From Lachnospiraceae bacterium (GTDB lineage: Bacteria; Bacillota; Clostridia; Lachnospirales; Lachnospiraceae): a stretch of DNA of 64,000 nt. Position 1 is the stretch's first letter, and the number at the start of each line of letters is the position of its first letter. Below, piece after piece: positions 51,411 to 60,346 of this stretch. The DNA lies in NCBI GenBank assembly GCA_017478245.1, contig JAFVDW010000018.1, positions 1 to 64,000 of the forward strand, in the 5' to 3' direction. Under the pieces are notes generated by a model. That model had not been told where the DNA came from. It did not search any database and was given only the letters and a program-made list of their open reading frames with translations. The position numbers and the translations under genes were made by a program.

Positions 51411-54400
51411 CTATTGCTGTGTCACATGCTCAATGATATCCAGATATTGATTCACCATGTATGCCGTCTCATATTGCTCCTTTTCCGTTTCGGTGAGTCT
51501 GGCTGCTTTCTTGTACTCTTCCAGATGTCCCACCACCTGCATGAAGGCTGCCACCAGTTCTTTTTTGTTGGCGGAATCTTTTCTGGTGGATATCTTAATC
51601 ATCTGTTCGTTGCTGGTAGTCACCACATCGTCATAGGCTGCCCTGACAACCTCACAGCTATCCAGATACTCCACATCCTTGGCATTGCCCACATTGGTCA
51701 GCACCATAGGTCTGTCACAATAGATGGCTTCCAACACAGCGTTGCTGCACCCCTCCTGCAGAGTGGGCAGGGTAAAGATATCCACTATCCTCCTGAGGAA
51801 CTCACCCATATATTTATGCTCAAAATAGGGCACATGAATCATGTTTTCCTTCGCCGGGCTCTGCTCGTACTCTTTCAGGAATTCCTGATGATACTGGTTC
51901 TCACAATTACCGATGAACAAAAGCTTCACATTGGGATAGGTCTTGATCAGCTCTTCCATGACACCGATCATACCAATCTGGTATTTCACTGGATAGAAGG
52001 ATGCCACAAAGCCCAACACCACATCGTCCTCTTTTAATCCCAACGCACTGCGCTCCAAAAATTCCGGCAGTTCGGTTCCGGACAGCTCTGCAAAATCAAT
52101 TCCATTGTATACCACCTGCAGATTGTCCTCTCTTGCCTTGGTTCTCGCCAGATAATAATCCTTTACCAGATTGGATACAGGAATTACCTTATCCATGGTA
52201 TTTAAGGACTGGCTATATTCTATAAACTCCTGATTGTTCTTCCAGGTATAGACATTGTGCATGGTGTAGATGGTATGTACACCCCGCTCTTTTGCCTCTT
52301 TGCACCCGAAAATATTATAATGATAATGTAACAGCGTGATATTCTTCTCATACAGGATATTCAGGAAGGTCTTGATACTGCTGTTGAACACCAGCAGCTC
52401 GCCTTCTTCCACCTGCTTCGCCATCAGTCCCAGAATATTTTCCTGACAGAGCATATAAACCTCATAGCCGCTCTTTTTGTAGCCCAAATAGAGGTTCAGA
52501 ACCACCTGCTCCAACCCTCCCTTATCAAAGGTAGTCACCACGATACCGATGACCGGCTTCTCGCCTTTTTGTGCGATGGGCTCCACCACGATTCCCTGCT
52601 TTACCATAGCCTCCAGATTGGCAAGACCATCCGTGTAGCACTTCATCAGTTTCTCCAGAACAGCGTAATTTGCCTCCATCATGGCTCTGCGCTCTTTTTC
52701 GCTAATCTGTATGCCCTTCATCATGTCTGTGTAGGAGACATACTTCATACCCAGTTTGATAAAATCTCCGATTTCCGTAGATTTCAGCACCGGAATGATA
52801 CCGAATTTCAAATATTCTATAATCTTCGTAGGACATGCCACATAGTTTACCGGACTGGAATCTCTCAGCACAAAGCCGAAGTCACAGGTCTCATATTCCT
52901 TGTACAAATCCTCCGGAGATTTGGATTCCACTATCATATCAATATCCTTGCTGCGATTCCCCCACAGTCTGCCAAACTCTTCCGGATTGGGTACAAACAT
53001 CTTATAGGCATACAGATTGCGTGTCTCCTCCATCACATTCTGCATGAGCTCTATGTTCTGCCAGGGCTGGGTTCCGCCTGCATACACGATGGAAATGCCC
53101 TCCTCAATACTGCTCTTCTCACATGCTACAGGAGCCAGCAAATCCTTGTTCAAAATAGGCACCACAATAATCTGTGCACGCATCATGGGATATTTTTCCT
53201 TGAGATAACGCCCCATCGCCTCGGTGACCGCGATGACCACATCCACCTTGTTCGCCATAATCTCCTCGATATTGCCTGCCAACTGGCTGCCAAGCTCCGA
53301 GCCGGAAAGCGCATACTCTTCCGGCACCGCTCCGTGCATATCCCAGAAATGCTTCACATCCCCATAGTCAAATATCTGCCACAATTCCTTGGCTGTACGA
53401 TCCTCCATAAAGCGCAGGATACTGTGCGTGTAGGTCTTGCCACAGGTGCGTACCAGCTTCAATATCGCATCCAGATGCTCCTTGTTATGACTGTTAAACA
53501 CAATATATCCATGTAACTCATCAATAAAATCAAACCGCATCGCCATACAGTCTGCGCCCTCATCATATAGATAGATACGGCACAAATCCTTCAAGACCGT
53601 GGTGTCGATCGCCTTGATACGCTGGATATAGCCATCCTTTTCGTTCTCTTTGTTATACATGGGCGCAAACACACAGATGGGTTCATGCCCCTCTGCACGC
53701 CCTCTCTGAATCAGCTTATAAATCCTGTCCAACCCTTCTGCCGAATTCTTTTGATTTTCCCTGCGATGCAGGCTCGCTGCAATCCGGTTCTTTGCACCTG
53801 CCTTCATGCGTCCAAGTCTTCTCTTCACCTTTGCCCACAGCATGGATACCAACTGCTTTGCGGAATACTCGTACACTACGGCATTGGTCTTTTCCGACTG
53901 TGTGGTGAAGAATTTGATTGCCTCTCCCCAGTCCTCAATGAGCTTCTCAATTTCCACCAGAGAGGAATCAATCTGTCTTCTCGGCCATTCCTGCTGCTCT
54001 TTTTTCAACAGGAAATCCATATCCTGCTTACAGGACTCCAAAAGCTTCCAGGTTCTGTCCTTCCATGGACGCTTCCACTTTTTTTCAAAACGCTCTCTGT
54101 TCACATTGCCGATGTTTTTTCTGTCGTTCATATTCAGCTTCGAGAAGGAGCCACTGCCAAAATGATGCAGGAAGCAGTCGCGGGCAATGGCAATACGATA
54201 CCCCTCGTTCAGAATCCGCACGCAATAATCATCATCCTCATAGGAACCGGGATAGAACTGCTCATCCAACAAGCCGATTTTTTCAATGACCTCTCTCTTG
54301 AAAATAGTGGCAAAGAAAGTCACAAGCTCACTTTCCACTACATAGCCCTTATAGCAGGTATGTCTCTTGTCCGCATATTCATTCACCACTGCAATGGCAT

Positions 54401-54836
54401 CTGAATCCGGGTTCACCGTATAGTCAATCTGGATGGTCTGCTCATTGCCTGCAGCATTGGTCACCGGTCCGATGACAGCCTCATCCTTTTCCAACAGGTA
54501 ATCCAACCAATGATCCGTGACAATCACATCCGAATTCAACAGGCAGATATGCGTGATATCCTCCCGCTCCAGAAAATGACGGATGACCACGTTGTTGCCT
54601 CCGCTGAAGCCCAAATTCTTACCTGCATCAAAAAAAGCAAGCTCCTGCCCAGGGTACTCCTGCTGCAGACGCTTCATCAGCTCCTCACAGGCATCCCTGT
54701 CCTCCTTGGAGGAGCCGTTATCGATTACTCCCACTGCAAACGCCACATCTGTCTTCGCCGTCAACAGACTTTCCATGGTAATCCCCAGGTAGTTCATGGA
54801 ATTAAAGTTAATAATTACGATTCCTACTTTGTTCAT
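51411..54836 (-). CDS. Three-module glycosyltransferase (GT2 + GT-B + GT4)
   Basis: This 1141-aa soluble protein appears to hold three glycosyltransferase units. Residues 1-280 are a family 2 GT-A domain (VGIVIINFNSMNYLGITM, VIDNGSSKED, LGFSGGNNVVI, LLNSDVIV for the metal box). A helical linker follows (about 285-375). Residues about 380-760 form a GT-B-like unit (VVIAVTEAMGRYLKEKYP, IVYAGGTQPWQN, FGFVLRDSSPVNYVACPTK). Residues about 765-1135 form a GT4 unit (TTFDKGGLEQVVLNLYLG, VVYNGIDFAEL, LGFVASFYPVKYQIGM, and LQEGCSNAVLEAI with the Glu-x7-Glu pair). It may build a repeating unit alone. GGAG eight bases before the ATG at 54836 decides the start, which overlaps the preceding gene by 29 bp. 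Confidence 0.87.
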   Translation of the reverse strand: MNKVGIVIINFNSMNYLGITMESLLTAKTDVAFAVGVIDNGSSKEDRDACEELMKRLQQEYPGQELAFFDAGKNLGFSGGNNVVIRHFLEREDITHICLLNSDVIVTDHWLDYLLEKDEAVIGPVTNAAGNEQTIQIDYTVNPDSDAIAVVNEYADKRHTCYKGYVVESELVTFFATIFKREVIEKIGLLDEQFYPGSYEDDDYCVRILNEGYRIAIARDCFLHHFGSGSFSKLNMNDRKNIGNVNRERFEKKWKRPWKDRTWKLLESCKQDMDFLLKKEQQEWPRRQIDSSLVEIEKLIEDWGEAIKFFTTQSEKTNAVVYEYSAKQLVSMLWAKVKRRLGRMKAGAKNRIAASLHRRENQKNSAEGLDRIYKLIQRGRAEGHEPICVFAPMYNKENEKDGYIQRIKAIDTTVLKDLCRIYLYDEGADCMAMRFDFIDELHGYIVFNSHNKEHLDAILKLVRTCGKTYTHSILRFMEDRTAKELWQIFDYGDVKHFWDMHGAVPEEYALSGSELGSQLAGNIEEIMANKVDVVIAVTEAMGRYLKEKYPMMRAQIIVVPILNKDLLAPVACEKSSIEEGISIVYAGGTQPWQNIELMQNVMEETRNLYAYKMFVPNPEEFGRLWGNRSKDIDMIVESKSPEDLYKEYETCDFGFVLRDSSPVNYVACPTKIIEYLKFGIIPVLKSTEIGDFIKLGMKYVSYTDMMKGIQISEKERRAMMEANYAVLEKLMKCYTDGLANLEAMVKQGIVVEPIAQKGEKPVIGIVVTTFDKGGLEQVVLNLYLGYKKSGYEVYMLCQENILGLMAKQVEEGELLVFNSSIKTFLNILYEKNITLLHYHYNIFGCKEAKERGVHTIYTMHNVYTWKNNQEFIEYSQSLNTMDKVIPVSNLVKDYYLARTKAREDNLQVVYNGIDFAELSGTELPEFLERSALGLKEDDVVLGFVASFYPVKYQIGMIGVMEELIKTYPNVKLLFIGNCENQYHQEFLKEYEQSPAKENMIHVPYFEHKYMGEFLRRIVDIFTLPTLQEGCSNAVLEAIYCDRPMVLTNVGNAKDVEYLDSCEVVRAAYDDVVTTSNEQMIKISTRKDSANKKELVAAFMQVVGHLEEYKKAARLTETEKEQYETAYMVNQYLDIIEHVTQQ

Positions 54837-56349
54837 TGGTTTTACTCCGTTCTTTATCATTTTGGGCTTTCAGAAAGACCTCTAAATATCGTTCAAGTGC
54901 CGTTTCCCCGGCAAAATTCCTTTCCGCATATGCGCGGATCGCCTCTCTTTGTCCTCTCCAGTATTCCCTCTGCTTGTGCATTTCTAACAGTGCCGCCACA
55001 AATTGCTCCATATTCTCATTGACACCGGCGTGCATTTTATTGTACAGTACCATGCGGTCATAGGCTTCAATCTGCGCCAACGGATTGTCAATCAGAATGC
55101 CGCAGCTTCCTCCTGCTGTCAATTCCGCACCGCTTCCGCAGTCAGAATGAATGATGGGTACGCCGCAGCCAAGCGCTTCCGTAGCTGCCATACTCCACCC
55201 TTCATAATAGGAGTCCAACACGAAAACATCCGAAGCATGCAGCAGTTCCTCCACTTCATTGCTGTGTCCGATAAAAAAAACACTATCCTGCAGTTCTCTA
55301 TCTGCCAAAAAAGCCTTTATCTTATACTCATACTCATAGTCCGTTCCACCGCCCGCAACCACCAGTGCCACCGGTTCTTGAACCAACTTACGAAAAATAT
55401 CCCAACCCCGCAAAATGCCCAGTTGATTCTTCCTGGCATCTACACTGCCCACTGTCAGATAAACATACGCATCCTGTGAGATGCCCAAGGTCTCTCTTAC
55501 CTGCTCGCGGCTTCTGTGTATCTGACGTTTTCCCCGCAGGGCGTTACCGATTACGGTAATCCTGTCCTCCTCCACATCGGGAAATTTATGACAAAACACC
55601 TCTTTTGCCCGACCGGATACAGCAATATACCGGTTAATACTCAACCTCTTTTGCCGTTCCAATTCCATGCCGGCTTCATCCAGAAACACATACATATTGT
55701 GTATCACTTCCACTACCGGAATACTGAACTGTCGGAACACCTCCAGAAAATCCAACACATAATGACTGTTGACAAGCCAAGGTCTGTGTGCTCGGCAATA
55801 CTCTTCCAAACGTTCCCGCCTGCCGTCAAACAAAAGCACCTCAATGCCTGCCTTTCGCAAATCCTCCGCAATCTCTCCGCCGCTTTCTATGCAGAATATT
55901 TTCAGAGGAATTCCCTGCTTCTGCATTTCCATCGCCAGCCATCTGACGACCTCCTCCAGACCGCCCCTGTCCAGCTTCTGCACTGCTAACGCCAGATAAG
56001 AATCACGCTCTTTCAGCAAATCTTTGATTGTTGAAATACAACTTGTCTGCTGCCGCTCCTCATTTGTAGCAACAGCTTCTCTCCGGGTAACCGTCTGATG
56101 CGTGCCGGGTAACTTAGCTACTTCTTCACTCTTCCATTTCAAATAAATCTGTTCATCCTGTTCCTGCTGTGCTTCATCCTCTTCCAGATAATATCCACCC
56201 AAAAACAAATTTCTCTTAACTCCAAAGGGACGAAGCAAAAGCTTCAGCAACAGTTTGCATTTTTCTTTCCACGATACTACCCGGAGTTTTCTGTTGATTG
56301 CACGAAGCGTGCAAGCCATCCCATAGCCGGGTTCTCCAAAGCTCTCCAT
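54808..56349 (-). CDS. GT4 family glycosyltransferase with N-terminal extension
   Basis: This 513-aa cytoplasmic GT-B enzyme has a GT4 core from about residue 115: LAVQKLDRGGLEEVVRWLA (acceptor-side loop), VNSHYVLDFLE, VEVIHNMY, YIAVSGRAKEVF, VIGNALRGKRQ, YLTVGSVDARKNQLGILRG, VALVVAGGGTDYEY, and DSYYEGWSMAATEALGCGVP with the Glu-x7-Glu donor motif. The first 110 residues form a basic, hydrophobic-patch extension (LLLKLLLRPFGVKRNLFLGG) that could dock to the membrane. The ATG at 56349 with GGAGA six bases upstream is preferred to a GTG four codons earlier. The donor sugar is unknown. Confidence 0.86.
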   Translation of the reverse strand: MESFGEPGYGMACTLRAINRKLRVVSWKEKCKLLLKLLLRPFGVKRNLFLGGYYLEEDEAQQEQDEQIYLKWKSEEVAKLPGTHQTVTRREAVATNEERQQTSCISTIKDLLKERDSYLALAVQKLDRGGLEEVVRWLAMEMQKQGIPLKIFCIESGGEIAEDLRKAGIEVLLFDGRRERLEEYCRAHRPWLVNSHYVLDFLEVFRQFSIPVVEVIHNMYVFLDEAGMELERQKRLSINRYIAVSGRAKEVFCHKFPDVEEDRITVIGNALRGKRQIHRSREQVRETLGISQDAYVYLTVGSVDARKNQLGILRGWDIFRKLVQEPVALVVAGGGTDYEYEYKIKAFLADRELQDSVFFIGHSNEVEELLHASDVFVLDSYYEGWSMAATEALGCGVPIIHSDCGSGAELTAGGSCGILIDNPLAQIEAYDRMVLYNKMHAGVNENMEQFVAALLEMHKQREYWRGQREAIRAYAERNFAGETALERYLEVFLKAQNDKERSKTNEQSRNRNY

Positions 56350-56372
56350 GCTTCTCTCCACTCTATCAGAAT

Positions 56373-57158
56373 CTATAATTCTTCCACAAAATGCTTCTGC
56401 AGTCTCTCAAAAATCACAAAGCCTGCAATCAAAAATACGACTCCCACCACCGTTGCCAGTCCCAGCGTGCCAAGATGGGGAAACTGCTTGTAATACAAAA
56501 TATCCCGATAACACATGATCACTCCTGTCATGGGATTAAAATAAATCAGCTTTCGATACTGCTCCGGTATGATATCCACCTCATACAAAATAGGTGTCAA
56601 ATACATCCAACACATCGCCAGGATTCCCAATATATATTCCAAATCTCTCAGATAAACCGTAAGTGCCGATGTAATCATCGCGATTCCCAATGCCAACAGA
56701 TACTCCACCAACATCACCAGGGGAAGTGCCCACACCACCTTTACATTGACTCCGAAGCCGCTTAAAATCAGCACTGCAAAAATCACCAGAAAGGTCAGCA
56801 GCATATTTACAAAGCCACTGGTAACATAGGAAATAGGCAATACCTGTCTTGGGAAATAGATTTTCTTGATGAGATTCTCCTGGCTCACAACGGAGGTGGA
56901 GCCACCCACCAGCGATGTATTAAAAAAGAGCCAGGGCACCAGTCCGACGAACAAAAAGATATAAAACTTGTCTATATTGGTAGGAACAAGCACCGAAAAG
57001 ACCACCGTGTAAACCGCCAACTGTAAAAGCGGGTTAATAAATGTCCAAAGGATACCCAAAACGGAACCCTTGTATCTCCCACGCAGGTCTTTTCTAATCA
57101 GGCTGAATATCATTTCTCTATATTGAAACAGTTCTTTTATTGTACGCAACAGTACCAC
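56373..57158 (-). CDS. Polysaccharide ABC exporter permease (Wzm/TagG-like)
   Basis: This 261-aa ABC-2 type permease has six hydrophobic spans. The N-terminal amphipathic part (YREMIFSLIRKDLRGRYKGSVLGILW) and the FINPLLQLAVYTVVFS span are typical of Wzm, TagG and KpsM. LIKKIYFPRQVLPIS is the coupling-helix region that contacts the ATPase. With the Wzt-like ATPase (50063-51406) it should export a lipid-linked glycan. The start is uncertain: GTG 57158 begins one base after the wecB stop, while a TTG at 57149 has GAGGTGG upstream. Confidence 0.93.
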   Translation of the reverse strand: MVLLRTIKELFQYREMIFSLIRKDLRGRYKGSVLGILWTFINPLLQLAVYTVVFSVLVPTNIDKFYIFLFVGLVPWLFFNTSLVGGSTSVVSQENLIKKIYFPRQVLPISYVTSGFVNMLLTFLVIFAVLILSGFGVNVKVVWALPLVMLVEYLLALGIAMITSALTVYLRDLEYILGILAMCWMYLTPILYEVDIIPEQYRKLIYFNPMTGVIMCYRDILYYKQFPHLGTLGLATVVGVVFLIAGFVIFERLQKHFVEEL

Positions 57159-57159
57159 C

Positions 57160-58290
57160 TCATTCTTTGTTTTGAAGGGAATCGCTCCACTCGATCAGAT
57201 GCTTGATAATTCGCTCACTGGCATGTCCATCTCCATAAGGGTTGACCGCCTTTGCCATCTTATCGTACTCTGCCTGATTGGTCAGGAGCAGCTTGGCGTT
57301 TTCGTAGATAACAGCCTCCTCCACGCCAACTACCTTGACCGTACCCGCCTCCACAGCCTCAGGTCTCTCCGTCTCTGTACGAAGTACCAGAACAGGAACC
57401 CCACAAGAAGGAGCCTCCTCCTGAAGACCGCCGGAATCCGTCATCACCAGAAAGCTTCTGGACATCAAATTGTGCATATCCTCTACATCCAGAGGCTTAA
57501 TCAAATGTACTCTGTCCATATCACCCAAAATAGCCGTGGCAGTATCCCGCACCGCCGGATTCATATGCACCGGATAAATCACCTCAATATCCGGGAATTC
57601 CTCCACGATTCTCTTCACTGCCTTGCAAATGTTTTCAAGAGGCTGTCCCAGATTTTCTCTCCTGTGTGCGGTCATGAGAATACATCTCTTGCCTGTAAAA
57701 TCAATCTTTTGCACATCCTCATCCTTGTACTGATACTCCGGCTTTACCGTTGTCTGAAAAGCGTCAATTACAGTATTACCTGTCACAAAAATATGATTGG
57801 TAATATTCTCCTGCAACAGATTCTTTCGGTTATTCTCCGTAGGTGCAAAATGCAGCTCGGCAATCCTTCCGGTCAGACTTCTGTTCATCTCCTCCGGGAA
57901 CGGTGAATACTTGTCAAATGTGCGCAAGCCTGCTTCCACATGTCCCACCGGAATCTGCTGATAGAAAGCCGCCAGAGCCGCTACAAAGGACGTAGATGTA
58001 TCGCCATGTACCAACACCACATCCGGCTTTTCCTTCTGCAGGATTGGCTCAATCTTTTCCAAAACAGACGTGGTAATCGTTGTCAGGGTCTGTCTGGGCT
58101 GCATAATATCCAGATTGTATGTAACTTTCGTCCCAAAAATATCAATGACCTGCTGCAGCATTTCTCTATGCTGGCCGGTCAGACATACTATACTCTCAAT
58201 TTCCTCGTGCTTTTCCAATTCTTTCACCAGCGGACACATCTTGATTGCCTCCGGTCTGGTTCCAAACACACTCATTACCTTTAACTTCAT
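57160..58290 (-). CDS. wecB: UDP-N-acetylglucosamine 2-epimerase (non-hydrolysing)
   Basis: This 376-aa GT-B-fold epimerase interconverts UDP-GlcNAc and UDP-ManNAc. The sequence shows VMSVFGTRPEAIKMCPLV, TGQHREML, VLVHGDTSTSFVAALAAFY, VGHVEAGLRTFD, PFPEEMNRSL, TAHRRENLGQP and VMTDSGGLQEEAPSCGVPV, all core motifs of the non-hydrolysing family. Length is normal. The ATG at 58290 with GGAGGAG upstream is the start. It supplies ManNAc for a linkage unit or repeating unit of the glycan exported by the adjacent ABC transporter. The neighbouring stop and permease start are one base apart. Confidence 0.96.
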   Translation of the reverse strand: MKLKVMSVFGTRPEAIKMCPLVKELEKHEEIESIVCLTGQHREMLQQVIDIFGTKVTYNLDIMQPRQTLTTITTSVLEKIEPILQKEKPDVVLVHGDTSTSFVAALAAFYQQIPVGHVEAGLRTFDKYSPFPEEMNRSLTGRIAELHFAPTENNRKNLLQENITNHIFVTGNTVIDAFQTTVKPEYQYKDEDVQKIDFTGKRCILMTAHRRENLGQPLENICKAVKRIVEEFPDIEVIYPVHMNPAVRDTATAILGDMDRVHLIKPLDVEDMHNLMSRSFLVMTDSGGLQEEAPSCGVPVLVLRTETERPEAVEAGTVKVVGVEEAVIYENAKLLLTNQAEYDKMAKAVNPYGDGHASERIIKHLIEWSDSLQNKE

Positions 58291-58320
58291 GGCAAACTCC
58301 TCCATTCTTTTCCCATTCTA

Positions 58321-59391
58321 CTATACTCGCCCGGATATATCAAATAAAATTTTCTTCAGAAGCTGATACCGCTTCTCCCATGTATTCTCCTCAAGGAACT
58401 CCTTCTGCTGTCTTTCGCTATATTTCGGCGGAAATCCTTTGTCTGCCAGTTCCCTTACTAGCTCTGTATATTCCTCCGCTGTTCTGTAGAAATATACAAA
58501 CGCTCCAAATCGCTCAATCTCCGGATAAAACACGCTGATAATACATTTTCCAAAAGCAATGTACTCGTACAGCTTCACCGGATCCACCGCCTGTACAATC
58601 TCATTGACCTGAAAGGGCATAAGCAGGCAGTCCACATCCCCAATCGTATCCGATAGCTGTTCGTGAGGAACCACACCTGCATAGGAAATTCCCGGAACCT
58701 GGGCACGGTTCTTCGCCGGTCCGATCAGGCAGTATTCAATCTGTTCTAACTGTGCCAGACTTTGCTTTAACGGCTCGTAATCAAACCAATCCGAGATTGT
58801 TCCGATGTATGCCAATCGATAGCGCTCCTTCCTGCAAGGCGGCTGCACCGCACAAATATCCTTGATCGTCACCGCATTGCGAATCAACACGCTTTTATCT
58901 GCCCCCGCTATCCCATCCGCTTTTTTCTTAAGCTCCATGGAAGACACCACAAGACAATCGCACCGCTTAATCAAACGCCTCTCCTGCACCTGAATACGTT
59001 CCACCCGCTTCTGATCAGGATAGAGCACATCATGATCATCCATACAATCATAAAGAAGCTTTCCACTGTAATCCTGCGGAATATATCTGGCATATAGCGG
59101 ATAACCCACATAGATATACGCAAATTGATGAATATCAGCAAAAATTTTCTGACTGAGTGCGGATGCTATTTTTCCGATAAGCCCATTTTTCTCCTGATAA
59201 GGCAGGGTCCACAGAATACGAAAGCTCATATTCGCTTTTCGAGGAATTGTCTTATTACGAGACATAATACTTCGGGGAAATACCACTGTCACATCGTAGT
59301 CCTCAGATAGCTTCTCTGCCAGTATTTGCGGACGTTGATAAATCCATTCCCAATCAATCCCGCAGATGTATAATAGCTTTTCTCTTTCCAT
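58321..59391 (-). CDS. TuaH-like glycosyltransferase
   Basis: This 356-aa cytoplasmic GT-B enzyme opens with LLYICGIDWEWIYQRPQILAE, the W-x-QRP-type pattern of TuaH and related family 4-like transferases. LLYDCMDDHDVLYPDQ is a conserved acceptor-domain segment. RLAYIGTISDWFDYEPL opens the nucleotide-sugar domain, and VDPVKLYEYIAFGKCII stands where the donor-binding Glu motif lies. TuaH takes part in teichuronic acid synthesis in Bacillus subtilis; similarity here is to the family, not proof of the same polymer. It ends 30 bp before wecB and starts one base after the GT2 gene at 59393. Confidence 0.83.
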   Translation of the reverse strand: MEREKLLYICGIDWEWIYQRPQILAEKLSEDYDVTVVFPRSIMSRNKTIPRKANMSFRILWTLPYQEKNGLIGKIASALSQKIFADIHQFAYIYVGYPLYARYIPQDYSGKLLYDCMDDHDVLYPDQKRVERIQVQERRLIKRCDCLVVSSMELKKKADGIAGADKSVLIRNAVTIKDICAVQPPCRKERYRLAYIGTISDWFDYEPLKQSLAQLEQIEYCLIGPAKNRAQVPGISYAGVVPHEQLSDTIGDVDCLLMPFQVNEIVQAVDPVKLYEYIAFGKCIISVFYPEIERFGAFVYFYRTAEEYTELVRELADKGFPPKYSERQQKEFLEENTWEKRYQLLKKILFDISGRV

Positions 59392-59392
59392 A

Positions 59393-60346
59393 TCAATCCT
59401 TGCCCTTCACAATCACCACATCACATATCGCTGTGGCAAGACGTACATTTTTCCGGTTTTTCCACGCATTACCCAGTACTTTTCCAATCCTGCCGGACTT
59501 TAACGCTCCATAGCGCGCCTGCATCGACTGTAATTTTTCCATCAATGCCTCCCTGCCCTCCCGGGTATGAAGCACCTCCCCTTCCGCAAACGCCTGCAAA
59601 AAGTGCAGATAATCACTGATTTCCTGCATTTTTCTCCGCTTATTCAAGCGCCGGGACAGCCTATATGCCTCTACATCTCCATTGCTGTCATGCCGCCTGA
59701 GATATGCCAGCTTCTCATCCAACTGATAAAACGTGTATTCCTCTGCAGCTCTGGCGCTAATCAGAAAATCATGGGGAATCTGTTTCCAGGCATCCGTCCG
59801 CCGCTGTAGCTCGTCAAACCATTGTCTGTACCACCCGTTCCGATAAGCGAGAACCATCCCAGACCATTCGCATTTATAGAACAGTTGCTCCACGGTTATC
59901 TTGTAGACTCTGCCCTCGCCGTGCACCTTCGCCGGTCCCATAATCGCGTGAACCTCACTGCCCGCCTTATCCACCAGTCCAAACTTGCAGCAGACACAAT
60001 TCACTTCGGGATAGCGCTTTAGAATCCCCACCATTCTCTCCACCTTATTGTTGCACCATATATCATCCTGATCTGCCAGAAACACCACATCTCCTGTGCA
60101 CAGACTCATAACATGATAATAGTTTCCGGGATTTCCCATATTTTCCTGATTCTGCAAAAGCTTCCATCGCTCCTGCAAATGATTGCGCACAATAAACTCC
60201 TTGACGATCTGCACTGTGCCGTCCCGCGAGCAATCGTCACACAGAATCACTTCATCCGGCTGCACCGTCTGACGCATGATACAATATAGCTGCTCCTCTA
60301 TATACTTTTCACCATTATAAATGCCCATACATACTGATATTTTCAA
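59393..60346 (-). CDS. GT2 glycosyltransferase, tandem paralogue 2
   Basis: This 317-aa GT-A enzyme of family 2 has KISVCMGIYNGEKYIEEQL at the start, VILCDDCSRDGTVQIV, VVFLADQDDIWCNNKVE (the metal-binding D-x-D box) and a helical C-terminal half ending NAWKNRKNVRLATAICDVV. It closely matches the next gene upstream over its whole length, so the pair arose by duplication. The start codon is TTG at 60346, overlapping the previous stop by four bases (TTGA). A rhamnosyl- or glucosyl-type donor is typical of such capsular enzymes but cannot be assigned. Confidence 0.87.
   Translation of the reverse strand: MKISVCMGIYNGEKYIEEQLYCIMRQTVQPDEVILCDDCSRDGTVQIVKEFIVRNHLQERWKLLQNQENMGNPGNYYHVMSLCTGDVVFLADQDDIWCNNKVERMVGILKRYPEVNCVCCKFGLVDKAGSEVHAIMGPAKVHGEGRVYKITVEQLFYKCEWSGMVLAYRNGWYRQWFDELQRRTDAWKQIPHDFLISARAAEEYTFYQLDEKLAYLRRHDSNGDVEAYRLSRRLNKRRKMQEISDYLHFLQAFAEGEVLHTREGREALMEKLQSMQARYGALKSGRIGKVLGNAWKNRKNVRLATAICDVVIVKGKD

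Noticed and set aside
52569..53516. Plus-strand open frame of 315 residues
   Set aside because: Antisense to the middle module of the three-part glycosyltransferase; His/Leu/Arg-rich shadow without a start signal.
53685..54404. Plus-strand open frame of 239 residues
   Set aside because: Antisense to the GT2 module of the same gene; composition is a mirror of the coding frame.
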